From Sinorhizobium sp. 6-70 (lineage in GTDB: Bacteria > Pseudomonadota > Alphaproteobacteria > Rhizobiales > Rhizobiaceae): 64,000 nucleotides of DNA. Each line of letters starts with the position of its first letter. The first letter of the stretch is position 1. The stretch spans positions 124,001-188,000 of the forward strand of contig NZ_JASKLS010000001.1 of the NCBI RefSeq assembly GCF_030124375.1, written 5' to 3'. Below, one piece after another: positions 17,091-29,906 of the stretch. The notes under the pieces are model-generated. The model saw only the letters and a program-made list of their open reading frames with translations, did not search any database and was not told where the DNA came from. Position numbers and translations under genes: made by a program.

Positions 17091-17618
17091 TCAGAACGGA
17101 ATGTCGTCGTCGAGATCGCGCGAGAAGTTGCCGCCGCTTTGACCTCCCTGGTTGCCTTGGCCGCCAGAACGGCCGCCCGAAGACTGGCGCGGCTGATCGT
17201 AATCCTCATAGCCGCCGCCGTAGTCGCTGCCGCCGCCACGGCTGACACCGGAGCCGCCGCCCTCGCCCCTACCGTCGAGCATCGTCAGCGTCGAGTTGAA
17301 GCCCTGCAGTACGACTTCGGTCGAATAGCGATCGTTGCCGTTCTGATCCTGCCACTTGCGGGTCTGCAACTGGCCCTCGATATAGAGCTTCGCGCCCTTC
17401 TTCACATATTGCTCGACCACCTTGCAGAGGCCCTCGTTGAAGACGACGACCGTGTGCCATTCCGTCTTCTCGCGGCGCTCTCCGCTGTTGCGGTCGCGCC
17501 AGGTTTCCGAGGTGGCGATGCGCAGGTTGGCGATCGGGCGGCCATCCTGCGTGCGCCGGATTTCCGGGTCGGCCCCGACATTTCCGATCAAGATCACCTT
17601 GTTGACGCTACCAGCCAT
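17091..17618 (-). CDS. ssb: Single-stranded DNA-binding protein Ssb
   Basis: 175 residues. The N-terminal OB fold ([52 protein letters not shown]) is followed by a Gly/Gln/Ser-rich linker and the acidic tip DDDIPF, which docks partner proteins. It binds single-stranded DNA in replication, repair and recombination as a tetramer. It is divergent from uvrA, as is common in bacteria, and the LexA site between the two could control both. Confidence 0.96.
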   Translation of the reverse strand: MAGSVNKVILIGNVGADPEIRRTQDGRPIANLRIATSETWRDRNSGERREKTEWHTVVVFNEGLCKVVEQYVKKGAKLYIEGQLQTRKWQDQNGNDRYSTEVVLQGFNSTLTMLDGRGEGGGSGVSRGGGSDYGGGYEDYDQPRQSSGGRSGGQGNQGGQSGGNFSRDLDDDIPF

Positions 17619-17761
17619 ATCGCTTTTCCCGTGTTTTCCGCCGAACCGCCGGTCCGGCTCTCCAATATTTCAAGAACGCGCATCTTAGCGGCCTGCCGCC
17701 GTTGATACGCCCCGCATCGCGCATAATCCACAGCTGATTTGCAAGTTTACTTCTGACATTT

Positions 17762-17776
17762 GTTCTTTTTTTGTTC
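17762..17776 (+). promoter_or_regulatory. LexA (SOS) box before uvrA
   Basis: GTTC-N7-GTTC with a spacer of seven T, a perfect match to the alphaproteobacterial LexA consensus. It lies about 108 bp before the uvrA start and 144 bp before the divergent ssb start, where it can repress uvrA and perhaps ssb until DNA damage. Confidence 0.85.
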
Positions 17777-17883
17777 TATTATTCCCCTATTATCCTGTCA
17801 ACCGAATCGCAATTGAGCTGCCTCTTTGCCGATTGCGCCTCGACATGGGCGTTGTCGTCATTACATAGGAGGCTTTCAACGAC

Positions 17884-20823
<2,940 letters not shown>

Positions 20824-21005
20824 CCGGCTCACTGCCGATCCGCATCTCTGACAATTGCACGTGGCGGAACGCGGCGCTCCCTTAGGACCGATGCTCGCGC
20901 GGAAACGGGTAGCAGTGCTGACGGGAATTGGCGACGCTGGTTGCGAGGTCGTTGAGCCGATTGGAACACGAAACGAATCGCCCGGAAGGGCCTGAGGAGG
21001 AGACG

Positions 21006-21809
21006 ATGACACAATCCGGGAAAATCCGCGTCGGCATCGGCGGCTGGACCTTCGAGCCCTGGGAAGGCACCTTCTATCCTTCCGATCTTCCGAAGAAGCG
21101 GCAGCTCGAATTCGCCGGCAAGGAGCTGCGGACGATCGAGATCAACGGTACCTATTACAGCTCGCAGAAGCCGGAAACCTTTGCCCGGTGGGCGGCGGAA
21201 GTCCCGGACGATTTTATCTTCTCGCTGAAAGCCAGCCGCTTCGTGACGAATCGCAAGATTCTCGCCGAAGCCGGTGAATCGATGGAGAGATTCCTGACCC
21301 AGGGCCTGACGGAACTGGGCGACCACCTCGGCCCTATTCTTTGGCAGTTCGCGCCAACCAAGAAATTCGAGCCGGACGATTTCGAAGGATTTCTCAAGCT
21401 CCTTCCTGAAAAGCAGGATGGGTTGAAGCTTCGCCATGTGGTCGAGGTCCGCAGTCCGTCCTTTCAAACGCCCGCCTTCATCGAACTGCTGAAGAAATAC
21501 AAGGTGGCGGTCGTGCTCGCCGAACATGCGGACTATCCGATGATCGCCGACGTCACGGCAGACTTCGTCTATGCGAGGCTGCAGATCGGCAGCGATGACA
21601 TAAAGACCTGTTATCCGCCAAAGGACCTGGATCTGTGGGCCGAACGGCTGAAAACCTTTGCGGCGGGCGGCGAGCCGGAAGGGCTCGAGAAGAGCGCGCC
21701 GGATCGCAAGGCAGACAAGCAGCCTCGCGACGTTTTTGCCTTTTTCATAACCTCGGGCAAGGTCAACGCGCCGAATGGTGCAAGGGAACTGCAGAAGCGG
21801 GTGAGTTAG
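21006..21809 (+). CDS. DUF72 family protein
   Basis: 267 residues from the ATG at 21006, directly preceded by GAGGAGGAGACG. It matches DUF72 (YecE-like TIM-barrel) from end to end: VGIGGWTFEPWEGTFYP at the start, EINGTYYSSQKPETFARWA, then FSLKASRFVTNRK and LGPILWQFAPTKKF. The biochemical role of the family is not established. It follows uvrA on the same strand with a gap of about 180 bp. Confidence 0.88.
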   Translation: MTQSGKIRVGIGGWTFEPWEGTFYPSDLPKKRQLEFAGKELRTIEINGTYYSSQKPETFARWAAEVPDDFIFSLKASRFVTNRKILAEAGESMERFLTQGLTELGDHLGPILWQFAPTKKFEPDDFEGFLKLLPEKQDGLKLRHVVEVRSPSFQTPAFIELLKKYKVAVVLAEHADYPMIADVTADFVYARLQIGSDDIKTCYPPKDLDLWAERLKTFAAGGEPEGLEKSAPDRKADKQPRDVFAFFITSGKVNAPNGARELQKRVS

Positions 21810-21887
21810 CCCGCACCACCGCTGTCTCGAACGGCGTAGCGCCGAGCGCAAGTTGATTCGCTGCACATCACTGCGGTGACGCTAAAG

Positions 21888-21992
21888 CGGGTCGCGTTTA
21901 AATGGCCTCATGCGACGCGCTGTAGGGTCTTTGTTTCATGGATCTCGTTGTCCCAAAACCGCTGCACACTTTTGGGGGACATGCATTAGATG
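21888..21992. repeat. Rhizobial compound palindromic repeat (type 1)
   Basis: Two hairpins in a row. The first is an imperfect stem GCGGGTCGC/GCGACGCGC ending in CGCTGTAG; the second pairs GTCCCAAAA with TTTTGGGGGAC around the loop CCGCTGCACAC and ends ACATGCATTAG. I recognise this arrangement as a dispersed intergenic repeat of rhizobial genomes. It lies in the gap between the DUF72 gene and nrdJ. A second element of similar plan occurs at 51792-51899. Confidence 0.6.
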
Positions 21993-22486
21993 TAGTGGGC
22001 GCTCTCTCAAATCGCCACGGCGCCGCCTCTTCGGTGTCACCGCACAGCGAATCACTGAGGCGCGGTCACATCCAAACCGTCTTTGCAATCGCGGGTAGCG
22101 CTACGGCATAGTCTTCATCTGCTTTTTTACCCTTGAAAATTTTGATCTTGCGCCTGCCGTTGCGGCATCGTCGCAGGCAACCTGCTGAAGTCCCTGATTT
22201 TCAAAGGCTTGACCGATGTCCCCGTTTTCCACAGTCGATCCACACAACATATAGCGCTCAAACTTCCGTCACAAACCACCCCTTGACGCCTCGCGCCGAT
22301 TCACGGTTAATGGATTTCACGTTGCGACGGCGGCGGACCGGGAAGTGTAAGAGGCCGGTTCATCCCCCCAAATCGTCGGTCCTGGCATGCGATCCGCACG
22401 GATGATCCGTTTGGCCGCGGCGGGGGAGTTTTGCGCGATTTTCGGGCCGCCGGGACAACATTCAGGCTGGCATAAATGACTTGTTA
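21993..22486. other. Long upstream region of nrdJ
   Basis: About 490 bp without a convincing gene. It contains a single partial NrdR-like sequence (ACACAACATATAGCGC at 22242-22257) and a GC-rich stretch at 22320-22460. I looked for the conserved boxes of a cobalamin riboswitch and did not find them. Confidence 0.4.
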
Positions 22487-22533
22487 ATACTATATTTAGT
22501 GTTTGCAGCCAGCATCATCACAAGATACAGGGT
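22487..22533 (+). promoter_or_regulatory. Tandem NrdR boxes before nrdJ
   Basis: ATACTATATTTAGTGT (22487-22502) matches the NrdR consensus ACACWATATATWGTGT at 14 of 16 positions. TCACAAGATACAGGGT (22518-22533) matches at 12 of 16. The two starts are 31 bp apart, the spacing typical of paired NrdR sites. The ATP/dATP-sensing repressor NrdR would control the reductase gene from here. Confidence 0.65.
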
Positions 22534-22646
22534 GACCCAGGGCATGGGTTTCCTTCAAATGACGGAAGCTGGAGCTGGCTGCGGGACCTCGCGGCCGGGC
22601 GGGGATATTTGCGCCTCAGGCGCATGGCAACAAAGGACACGGGAAA

Positions 22647-25600
22647 ATGAAGATCGAACGCCGTTTCACGAAGGCCGGGCAATCCGCCTACGCCGAGATC
22701 GATTTCCGCAAGGCGACGAGTGAGATCAAGAACCCGGATGGGTCGATCGTTTTCCGCCTCGAGAACATCGATGTGCCCGCGCAGTTCTCCCAGGTCGCCG
22801 CCGACATTCTGGCGCAGAAATATTTCCGCAAGGCAGGCGTGCCGGCCAAGCTGAAGCGTGTCGAGGAAAACGACGTACCCTCCTTCCTGTGGCGCTCGGT
22901 GCCCGATACCGATGCGCTGAAGGCGCTGCCGAAGGATGAGCAGTACGGCTCCGAAACGGATGCACGCCAGGTTTTCGATCGCCTGGCCGGCACCTGGACC
23001 TATTGGGGCTGGAAGGGCGGCTACTTCGACACGGAAGAGGACGCTGCCGCGTTCCGTGACGAACTCGCCTACATGCTCGCCACCCAGCGCGTCGCGCCGA
23101 ACTCGCCGCAATGGTTCAACACCGGCCTGCACTGGGCCTATGGCATCGACGGCCCCGGCCAGGGCCACTTCTATGTAGACCCCTTCACCGGCAAGCTGAC
23201 GAAGTCGAAGTCCGCTTACGAGCACCCGCAGCCGCATGCCTGCTTCATCCAGTCCGTTGCCGACGACCTCGTCAACGAGGGCGGCATCATGGACCTCTGG
23301 GTGCGTGAGGCGCGGCTCTTCAAATACGGCTCCGGCACCGGCTCCAACTTCTCGCATCTGCGCGGTGAAGGCGAAAGGCTCTCGGGCGGCGGCAAGTCCT
23401 CCGGCCTCATGAGCTTCCTGAAGATCGGCGACCGCGCCGCCGGCGCCATCAAATCGGGCGGCACGACCCGCCGCGCCGCCAAGATGGTGGTCGTCGACAT
23501 CGACCATCCGGATATCGAGGAATACATCAACTGGAAGGTCAAGGAAGAGCAGAAGGTCGCTGCCCTCGTCACCGGCTCCAAGATCGTCGCGAAGCACCTG
23601 AAGGCGATCATGAAGGCTTGCGTCAATTGCGACGGCAGCGACGACGCCTGCTTCGACCCGAAGCAGAACCCGGCGCTGAAGCGTGAGATCCGCGCCGCCA
23701 AGCAGGCGCTGGTTCCGGAAAACTACGTCAAGCGCGTCATCCAGTTTGCGCGCCAGGGCTACAAGGACATCGAGTTCAAGACCTATGACACGGACTGGGA
23801 TTCGGAAGCCTATCTGACTGTCTCCGGCCAGAATTCCAACAACTCCGTCTCGATCAAGGACGACTTCCTGCGTGCCGTCGAAGCCGATGGTGAGTGGAAC
23901 CTGACCGCCCGCAAGGACGGCCGCGTGCTGAAGACGCTGAAAGCCCGCGATCTCTGGGAATCGATCTCTTACGCCGCCTGGGCGTCGGCTGATCCGGGCC
24001 TGCACTTCAACACGACGATGAACGACTGGCACACCTGCCCGGCTGCCGGTCCGATCCGCGCATCGAACCCGTGCTCGGAATACATGTTCCTCGACGACAC
24101 GGCCTGCAACCTCGCCTCGCTGAACCTGATGCAGTTCAAGGACGCCGCCACCAAGCGGATCAACATCGGCGATTACGAACATGCCGTCCGCCTCTGGACG
24201 CTCGTTCTCGAAATCTCGGTGATGATGGCGCAGTTCCCGTCCCGCGAGATCGCCGAGCTCTCCTATGAATACCGCACGCTCGGCCTCGGCTACGCCAATA
24301 TCGGCGGCCTGCTCATGTCGTCCGGCATTCCCTATGACTCGACCGAAGGCCGCGCCATCGCTGGTGCGCTGACCGCGATCATGACCGGCATCGCCTACGC
24401 CACTTCGGCCGAGATCTCGGCCAAGCTCGGCCCCTTCCCGAGCTTTGCCCCGAACCGCGACAACATGCTGCGCGTCATGCGCAACCATCGCCGTGCCGCC
24501 TATGGCGAGGCGAAGGGCTATGAGAGCCTGTCGGTCAACCCGGTCGCACTCGTCCACGCAGATTGCCCGGATCAGGACCTGATCACCCACGCCAAGAGCG
24601 CCTGGGACAAGGCCGTCGAGCTCGGCGAGAAGCACGGCTACCGCAATGCCCAGGCAACCGTTATCGCGCCGACCGGCACGATCGGTCTCGTCATGGATTG
24701 CGACACCACCGGCATCGAGCCTGACTTCGCGCTGGTCAAGTTCAAGAAGCTCGCCGGCGGCGGCTACTTCAAGATCATCAACCGCGCCGTTCCGGAAGCA
24801 CTGCGCACGCTCGGCTACTCGGAAAGCCAGATCGCCGAGATCGAGGCTTACGCCGTCGGCCACGGCAACCTCAACCAGGCACCGGCGATCAACCCGGCGA
24901 CGCTCAGGGCCAAGGGCTTCACCGACGAGAAGGTCGAAGCCGTCAACGCCGCGCTGAAGTCCGCCTTCGACATCAAGTTCGTCTTCAACCAGTGGACGCT
25001 TGGTGCCGATTTCCTCAAGGGCACGCTGAAGGTCACCGACGAACAGCTCGCCTCGATGGACTTCAACCTGCTCGAGCACCTGGGCTTCTCCAAGAAGGAC
25101 ATCGAAGCCGCCAACATCCACGTCTGCGGCGCGATGACGCTCGAAGGCGCACCATTCCTGAAGGCCGAACACCTGCCGGTGTTCGATTGCGCCAACCCCT
25201 GCGGCAAGATCGGCAAGCGTTACCTTTCGGTCGAGAGCCACATCCGCATGATGGCGGCTGCCCAGCCGTTCATCTCCGGTGCGATCTCGAAGACGATCAA
25301 CATGCCGAACGAGGCGACCGTCGAGGATTGCAAGAACGCCTACATGCTTTCCTGGAAGCTGGCGCTGAAGGCGAACGCCCTTTATCGCGATGGTTCGAAG
25401 CTGTCGCAGCCGCTGAACGCTTCGCTGATCGAGGACGACGAGGAAGAAGAAGCGATCGAAGAGCTGATGCAGGCGCCGGCCGCCGCCCAGGCTGTCGCAG
25501 TGACCGAGAAGATCGTCGAGCGCGTGATCGAGAAGGTCATCCGCGCCCGTGAAAAGCTGCCGAATCGCCGCCAGGGCTACACCCAGAAGGCGATCGTCGG

Positions 25601-26444
25601 CGGCCATAAGGTCTACCTCCGCACCGGCGAATTCGGCGATGGCCGCTTGGGCGAGATCTTCATCGACATGCACAAGGAAGGCGCCGCCTTCCGCGCGATG
25701 ATGAACAACTTCGCCATCGCCATCTCGCTCGGCCTGCAATATGGCGTGCCGCTCGAAGAATATGTGGAGGCCTTCACCTTCACCAAGTTCGAGCCGGCCG
25801 GCATGGTCCAGGGCAATGACGCGATCAAGAACGCGACGTCGATCCTCGACTACGTGTTCCGCGAACTCGCCGTCTCCTATCTCGGCCGCCACGACCTTGC
25901 GCACGTCGACACCTCCGACTTCGGCAACACCGCACTCGGCCGCGGCATTCAGGAAGGCAAGACGAACCTCGTGTCGACCGGCTGGACCCGCGGCTACAAG
26001 CCGACCATCGTCGGCGGCACGGCCGATCGCACCCTCTCTGAGCCAAAGGGTGCCTCCACCGCCGCACCGGCGCGCGCCTCCGGCGGTGCCACGATCACCT
26101 CGATCGCCGGCAACGCCGCCCGCAAGCTGGAACCGGCCGTGGCGGCTGCTGCATCGGAAGCCCTGGCCTTCAAGCGCGACTATGAAGAACGCGCCGCGGA
26201 GCTTGCCGAGGACATCGCGGCCGAATCGGATGAGGGCGTAACCGCGCTCTTTTCCGACAAGGCCGCCGCCGAAGCCGCCTCCGCCAAGGCCGACGCCAAG
26301 AAGGTCGAAGCCGAGCGCCGCGCCCGCTCGATCATGCAGGGCTATACCGGCAACATGTGCTCCGAGTGCCAGAACTTCACGATGGTCCGCAACGGCACCT
26401 GCGAGAAGTGCGACACCTGCGGCGCGACCAGCGGGTGCAGCTGA
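22647..26444 (+). CDS. nrdJ: Vitamin B12-dependent (class II) ribonucleotide reductase
   Basis: 1265 residues. ATG at 22647 follows GGACACGGGAAA. The catalytic barrel shows the substrate-site [34 protein letters not shown] with active-site Cys and Glu, and [13 protein letters not shown] long C-terminal part ends in CSECQNF and [13 protein letters not shown], a zinc-ribbon with the re-reducing Cys pair. It makes deoxyribonucleotides using adenosylcobalamin, independent of oxygen. In S. meliloti it is the only reductase and B12 is therefore essential. The gene is monocistronic: a terminator follows. Confidence 0.97.
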   Translation: MKIERRFTKAGQSAYAEIDFRKATSEIKNPDGSIVFRLENIDVPAQFSQVAADILAQKYFRKAGVPAKLKRVEENDVPSFLWRSVPDTDALKALPKDEQYGSETDARQVFDRLAGTWTYWGWKGGYFDTEEDAAAFRDELAYMLATQRVAPNSPQWFNTGLHWAYGIDGPGQGHFYVDPFTGKLTKSKSAYEHPQPHACFIQSVADDLVNEGGIMDLWVREARLFKYGSGTGSNFSHLRGEGERLSGGGKSSGLMSFLKIGDRAAGAIKSGGTTRRAAKMVVVDIDHPDIEEYINWKVKEEQKVAALVTGSKIVAKHLKAIMKACVNCDGSDDACFDPKQNPALKREIRAAKQALVPENYVKRVIQFARQGYKDIEFKTYDTDWDSEAYLTVSGQNSNNSVSIKDDFLRAVEADGEWNLTARKDGRVLKTLKARDLWESISYAAWASADPGLHFNTTMNDWHTCPAAGPIRASNPCSEYMFLDDTACNLASLNLMQFKDAATKRINIGDYEHAVRLWTLVLEISVMMAQFPSREIAELSYEYRTLGLGYANIGGLLMSSGIPYDSTEGRAIAGALTAIMTGIAYATSAEISAKLGPFPSFAPNRDNMLRVMRNHRRAAYGEAKGYESLSVNPVALVHADCPDQDLITHAKSAWDKAVELGEKHGYRNAQATVIAPTGTIGLVMDCDTTGIEPDFALVKFKKLAGGGYFKIINRAVPEALRTLGYSESQIAEIEAYAVGHGNLNQAPAINPATLRAKGFTDEKVEAVNAALKSAFDIKFVFNQWTLGADFLKGTLKVTDEQLASMDFNLLEHLGFSKKDIEAANIHVCGAMTLEGAPFLKAEHLPVFDCANPCGKIGKRYLSVESHIRMMAAAQPFISGAISKTINMPNEATVEDCKNAYMLSWKLALKANALYRDGSKLSQPLNASLIEDDEEEEAIEELMQAPAAAQAVAVTEKIVERVIEKVIRAREKLPNRRQGYTQKAIVGGHKVYLRTGEFGDGRLGEIFIDMHKEGAAFRAMMNNFAIAISLGLQYGVPLEEYVEAFTFTKFEPAGMVQGNDAIKNATSILDYVFRELAVSYLGRHDLAHVDTSDFGNTALGRGIQEGKTNLVSTGWTRGYKPTIVGGTADRTLSEPKGASTAAPARASGGATITSIAGNAARKLEPAVAAAASEALAFKRDYEERAAELAEDIAAESDEGVTALFSDKAAAEAASAKADAKKVEAERRARSIMQGYTGNMCSECQNFTMVRNGTCEKCDTCGATSGCS

Positions 26445-26504
26445 TTGCACTTGCGCCCCCGACTGCTGCTGCGGGACTGACTGAACACCTAGAAAGAAAG
26501 TCGG

Positions 26505-26527
26505 AGAGCGGCCACTTTGGCCGCTCT
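26505..26527 (+). terminator. Rho-independent terminator after nrdJ
   Basis: AGAGCGGCCA (26505-26514) pairs with TGGCCGCTCT (26518-26527) over a three-base loop, followed by a short T stretch. It lies 60 bp after the nrdJ stop. Confidence 0.75.
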
Positions 26528-26722
26528 TATGCGTTTACATCGCATGTCTGGCTCAGATTGTTCGCCGCGCTACATATTCGTGCAGCCTGAGTCTGATCAT
26601 GGAGCAGACGGCTCCAGGGGAGGACTTGCACCCGCCTGCGCCGGCAACGAATGCTTCCCTATCCAAATTCGCTGAATGGAGGTCCGCCCTCTAATCGCAC
26701 GAGCCGTGGAAAGGAAAGAACG

Positions 26723-27187
26723 ATGAGCGCTATCGACGGCAAAGAGTTCGTTCTTGCGGGCGTCGTCATGAAACGCCTGCTGTCCGGAGAACAGACAGCG
26801 GGGCAGTTCTGCCTCTTCGAGAACAACAGCGACGGAAACACGAGGACGCCGATCCATGTCCACGCCAAGGACGACGAGACCGTTTACATCATCGAAGGCG
26901 AACTGACTGCCGTGATCGACGGCCAGACTCGACGTCTGAGAGCAGGCGAGAGCATCTTCCTGCCGCGCGGCATTCCGCACCAACTGATGAACACGAGCGG
27001 CAATCCTTGCAGATACATCTTGATCGGGACGCCCGCCTTGTTCGACCGGTTTATCGAGGAAGCCGGCCACGAACTTCGACCGGGCGAAGTCGCAGGGCCG
27101 CCGACACCCGAGGAGATCGAGCGCTTGCGCGAGGCTTCGCCAAGGTTTGGCATCACTTTGCTCTCGGATTGGCCCCAGCCCAAGTGA
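26723..27187 (+). CDS. Cupin-domain protein
   Basis: 154 residues from the ATG at 26723, preceded by GGAAAGGAAAGAACG. A single beta-barrel with both cupin motifs: PIHVHAKDDETVYIIEGE and FLPRGIPHQL. The His residues are placed to bind a metal. It could be a small dioxygenase, isomerase or sugar-binding protein; nothing next to it narrows this down. It is followed by a tRNA gene 112 bp away. Confidence 0.8.
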   Translation: MSAIDGKEFVLAGVVMKRLLSGEQTAGQFCLFENNSDGNTRTPIHVHAKDDETVYIIEGELTAVIDGQTRRLRAGESIFLPRGIPHQLMNTSGNPCRYILIGTPALFDRFIEEAGHELRPGEVAGPPTPEEIERLREASPRFGITLLSDWPQPK

Positions 27188-27299
27188 CTAAGCGTCCTGG
27201 GCATCAACGCATCTCCTGACGAAGAGACCAGTCTCGCTCACCTTCCTGTCACAGGACACTGGCGCCCCCCGCGGATTTCTCCTATACACTTCAGATGAT

Positions 27300-27375
27300 G
27301 GGGTCGTAGCTCAGTTGGGAGAGCGCCGCAATCGCACTGCGGAGGTCGAGGGTTCGAATCCCTTCGACTCCACCA
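27300..27375 (+). tRNA. tRNA-Ala (anticodon CGC)
   Basis: Acceptor stem GGGGTCG/CGACTCC, D arm GCTC-AGTTGGGA-GAGC, anticodon stem CCGCA/TGCGG with loop ATCGCAC (anticodon CGC, reading GCG), T arm GAGGG-TTCGAAT-CCCTT, and an encoded CCA end. All stems pair. I see no integrase gene or attachment-site duplication beside it, so it does not appear to host an island here. Confidence 0.97.
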
Positions 27376-27656
27376 AATATTTCTTTGTCCGGCCCGGAGA
27401 GATAGGTAACGGTTTGTCCCTAAGACATGGGTGACAATCTCGCGTCGAGGGAAGCACGTGCCCCGGCACGCGCGGATGTCGATATATGACTTGACCCGCT
27501 CGCGTTTCGGACGCGGCTTCCATGAAAGCCCGACTTCGACGACTTCAGCGAAAGCGCCTTCTGGCCAAATACAGGCATTTGTGGTCTGAGAGGCTTTGCC
27601 GATTTACCCAGCCCCGCATGGCGGCCGCCGGAAATTCTGCCGATGCGGGCCAACAA

Positions 27657-27767
27657 TCACCGCGGCGGAACGATACCCTGGTAGTACTCCCCTTCGCCTC
27701 CGACGTGGACGGTTTGCGAGCATGCCGCGAGAGTGGCGATTGCGAGCAACAACAGGATCTTGCGCAT
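27657..27767 (-). CDS. Tiny lipoprotein with YYxGIVPP tail, 36 residues
   Basis: Short but well-formed: MRKILLLLAIATL is a signal peptide, LAAC at residues 13-16 is a perfect lipobox, and only 20 residues would remain after lipidation, ending GEGEYYQGIVPPR. A second gene 256 bp upstream on the same strand encodes a similar protein with the same CSQT start and GEGDYYPGIVPP tail, which argues that both are real. The ribosome site is weak (ACGAGACCT). It does not fit entericidins, the best known tiny lipoproteins. Function unknown; it should be anchored in a membrane in the periplasm. Confidence 0.65.
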   Translation of the reverse strand: MRKILLLLAIATLAACSQTVHVGGEGEYYQGIVPPR

Positions 27768-28022
27768 AGGTCTCGTACTTTTTGCTAACGGATTGACGAT
27801 CATTGATATTCCGGCGTTGGCGCGGGATCAATTCCCTACCGGTGATCGCGACCTATTCTTTTAGGTGTGCTCACCCATCGGCCAAGCGAAGATTTGCGGC
27901 AGAGTATTCGCTGTGCCTCAAACGGGGCGCGTCCATTCAGGAGACGCGATAAGCGGGGCAGGAAGCCCGGCTGATGAGGCCTCCTGCGTGGCGACTTCCG
28001 TAACGTGAATGCGGGTGGCGTT

Positions 28023-28160
28023 CTAGAATGGGGTCGGCGGTACGATGCCCGGATAGTAATCCCCTTCCCCACGTTCGTACCGGTCGACCGTGGTCGACCT
28101 TGAGGTTTGCGAGCACGCGCACAGTGCAGAAAGCGCTACCAACAACACGATCACGCGCAT
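28023..28160 (-). CDS. Tiny lipoprotein with YYxGIVPP tail, 45 residues
   Basis: ATG at 28160 follows AAGGACGAAGG, a strong ribosome site. MRVIVLLVALSA is a signal peptide core; the lipobox reads LCAC with Cys15 as lipidation site. The mature peptide starts CSQTSRST and ends GEGDYYPGIVPPTPF. It is the larger of two related genes (see 27657-27767). Compared with that copy it has about ten extra charged residues in the middle (TVDRYER). No known family recognised. Confidence 0.75.
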   Translation of the reverse strand: MRVIVLLVALSALCACSQTSRSTTVDRYERGEGDYYPGIVPPTPF

Positions 28161-28328
28161 AGACCTTCGTCCTTTCCTGGCTGAGTGACGTCCCCCGATG
28201 CTCTTGCATTTGCGCAGGATCTGGCGGCCTCTTCGTTGCGACTGTGATTGTACTATGTTGCTCAACCGAAGGTATAGAAATTATTGGGTGAATTCGGGCA
28301 CCCATCGCAGCATGGTGCATGCGATGGC

Positions 28329-29270
28329 CTATTTCCCTTCGACCTCTTCCGCCCAGCTCTTCGCGCCGCTCTCGCCGTTGAGGAAGGGCAAGGCTGTTTC
28401 CAAAAGCTTCGGCGAGACGAAGATGTCGTAATGGGTGAGATCGGGCAGGATCGCGAGCCGGTTCTTCGACATGTTTTCGCGCATCCAGCCGGCGTCCCTC
28501 AGACCGCCGCCGAGCTTGTGGTAGAAATCGACGACGTGCTCAAGCCGGAACATGTCGCTGTCGCCATAAACGAGCATGACGGGCATGGTGAGCTTGGCCA
28601 CGGCTGCGGATCCGTCATAGTCTCGTCGCATCAGGTCGCCCATCGCATCGAGCAGTTTCGGGAACTCCGACACGTCCGGCGCGACGGCAGCGTAGGACTT
28701 GTACATCGGCGTCTCCTTCATCATCTCGGCCGCGCCTGCGCCGACCTGTGCCTGTGCTGCGATCATTTCCGGATAAAAGCCGTCCTTGGCGTAGGGCGTC
28801 GAGACCAGCACCAGCCGCCGCACGCTTCCGGGCGCCTGCGCCGCCATCTGCAGGGCGACGCCGCCGCCCATCGAATAGCCGAGCACGTCGACCTGTTCGT
28901 AGCCGAGCTCCTTGACGAGAGCGCCCATGTCCGCGCCCATCGCGGCGAGATCGATCGGGCGGTTGCCGAGTGGCGTACGGCCGTGTCCCTGAAGATCGAC
29001 GCCGATCACCTGTCGGCTCTCGGCAAGCTTAGCGAGATTGGGCCCGAACATTTCGATGATCCCGAGACCGCCATGGAGCAGTAGCACCGGCTCGCCCTCG
29101 CCATAGATCTGATAATAGTAGTTGATGTCGTTCAGCTTGAGGTGCCCGCTCCTCGTGGGCGCCGGGGTCGCCGCCTGTTCCAACGTCGCCTCCTCGGCGG
29201 CGCTTGTCGCGGGCGTGCAAAGTGCGCCCATCGCCGCAACGATCAGGCTGACCAAGGTCGTCTTCAGCAT
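28329..29270 (-). CDS. Exported alpha/beta hydrolase
   Basis: 313 residues. An N-terminal signal peptide (TTLVSLIVAAMGALCTPATS, then AAE) indicates export. The hydrolase core shows LLLHGG (oxyanion loop), GVDLQGHGRT, the nucleophile elbow GYSMGG with Ser, an Asp in YGDSD, and a late His in LTHYD. An esterase or related hydrolase of the periplasm; substrate unknown. ATG follows AGGATGAGAC. Single gene, divergent from the hypothetical gene at 29509. Confidence 0.85.
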   Translation of the reverse strand: MLKTTLVSLIVAAMGALCTPATSAAEEATLEQAATPAPTRSGHLKLNDINYYYQIYGEGEPVLLLHGGLGIIEMFGPNLAKLAESRQVIGVDLQGHGRTPLGNRPIDLAAMGADMGALVKELGYEQVDVLGYSMGGGVALQMAAQAPGSVRRLVLVSTPYAKDGFYPEMIAAQAQVGAGAAEMMKETPMYKSYAAVAPDVSEFPKLLDAMGDLMRRDYDGSAAVAKLTMPVMLVYGDSDMFRLEHVVDFYHKLGGGLRDAGWMRENMSKNRLAILPDLTHYDIFVSPKLLETALPFLNGESGAKSWAEEVEGK

Positions 29271-29508
29271 GTCTCATCCTCCAGTTCGGATCGCCGAAGT
29301 GGCGTGTCATCCCTCAAGGACGGCCCGGCGGATAATCTGCCGACAGCGCCGCGGAAACTTTTTTTGGCCGCCGCTGCCGTCGCTGCAAACGTTAAGATTT
29401 GCATAAAATCTGCCCACCCGATTTCACCGCCTCGCAAGCGAAATCTGGCACAGAAGAAGGATTGTTGAGGTTCGAAATGGCGCTTGGCGCTGAACGAGGC
29501 GGGATATC

Positions 29509-29886
29509 TTGACCCAGGTCGTCTCCATCTCCGCGACAACGGCGGCATACGCGGCGGAAGCCGTGAAGCCGTCGGCCCGCGTGCGTGGCGATGGCCCGAC
29601 CGACGAGGCGATCACGCTGCTTTCGGTGCGCAGGCCGGAACAGGCCGCGCCGGCGCCAATTGCCAAGGCCAAGGGCGCCCTGCCCCTCGGGCTAATGCTG
29701 ATCAGCGCCGATGGCCGCCCGCCGCAAGAGACGCAGGCCGAAGCGCTGCGCCGCTATCTCGAATACATGCAGGATGATGAACGCGGCGAGAAAGAGCAGA
29801 GCCGGCAGGACGATCCTGCCGGCGACGAAAAGGAAAATGACGATGAGATCGCCGCGATCCTGGATCAATTCATCCAGGGATCGTGA
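29509..29886 (+). CDS. Hypothetical acidic protein
   Basis: 125 residues from a TTG start (GAGGCGGG lies just upstream). No signal peptide or membrane segment. The N-terminal half is Ala-rich (TTAAYAAEAVKPSARVRGDG), and the C-terminal third is very acidic and polar (QDDERGEKEQSRQDD and ENDDEIAAILDQF), suggesting a disordered tail with a short helix. I do not recognise the family. It ends 20 bp before the convergent copper-chaperone gene. Confidence 0.55.
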   Translation: MTQVVSISATTAAYAAEAVKPSARVRGDGPTDEAITLLSVRRPEQAAPAPIAKAKGALPLGLMLISADGRPPQETQAEALRRYLEYMQDDERGEKEQSRQDDPAGDEKENDDEIAAILDQFIQGS

Positions 29887-29906
29887 CGGTCTGAGGCGGA
29901 TGAGGT

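Noticed and set aside
21993..22640. Cobalamin riboswitch before nrdJ
   Set aside because: I looked for the conserved B12-box and core helices and found none; the paired NrdR-like boxes explain the region better.
22518..26450. A very long open frame (about 1310 codons) antisense to nrdJ
   Set aside because: It mirrors nrdJ codon by codon in a GC-rich gene, has no ribosome site or recognisable domain, and nrdJ itself is unmistakable.
27420..28320. Longer open frames overlapping the two tiny lipoproteins
   Set aside because: They lack ribosome sites and known motifs; the lipoprotein frames have signal peptides and a shared tail.
27300..28330. Genomic island inserted at tRNA-Ala
   Set aside because: No integrase, no direct repeat of the tRNA 3' end, and no shift in gene content around it.
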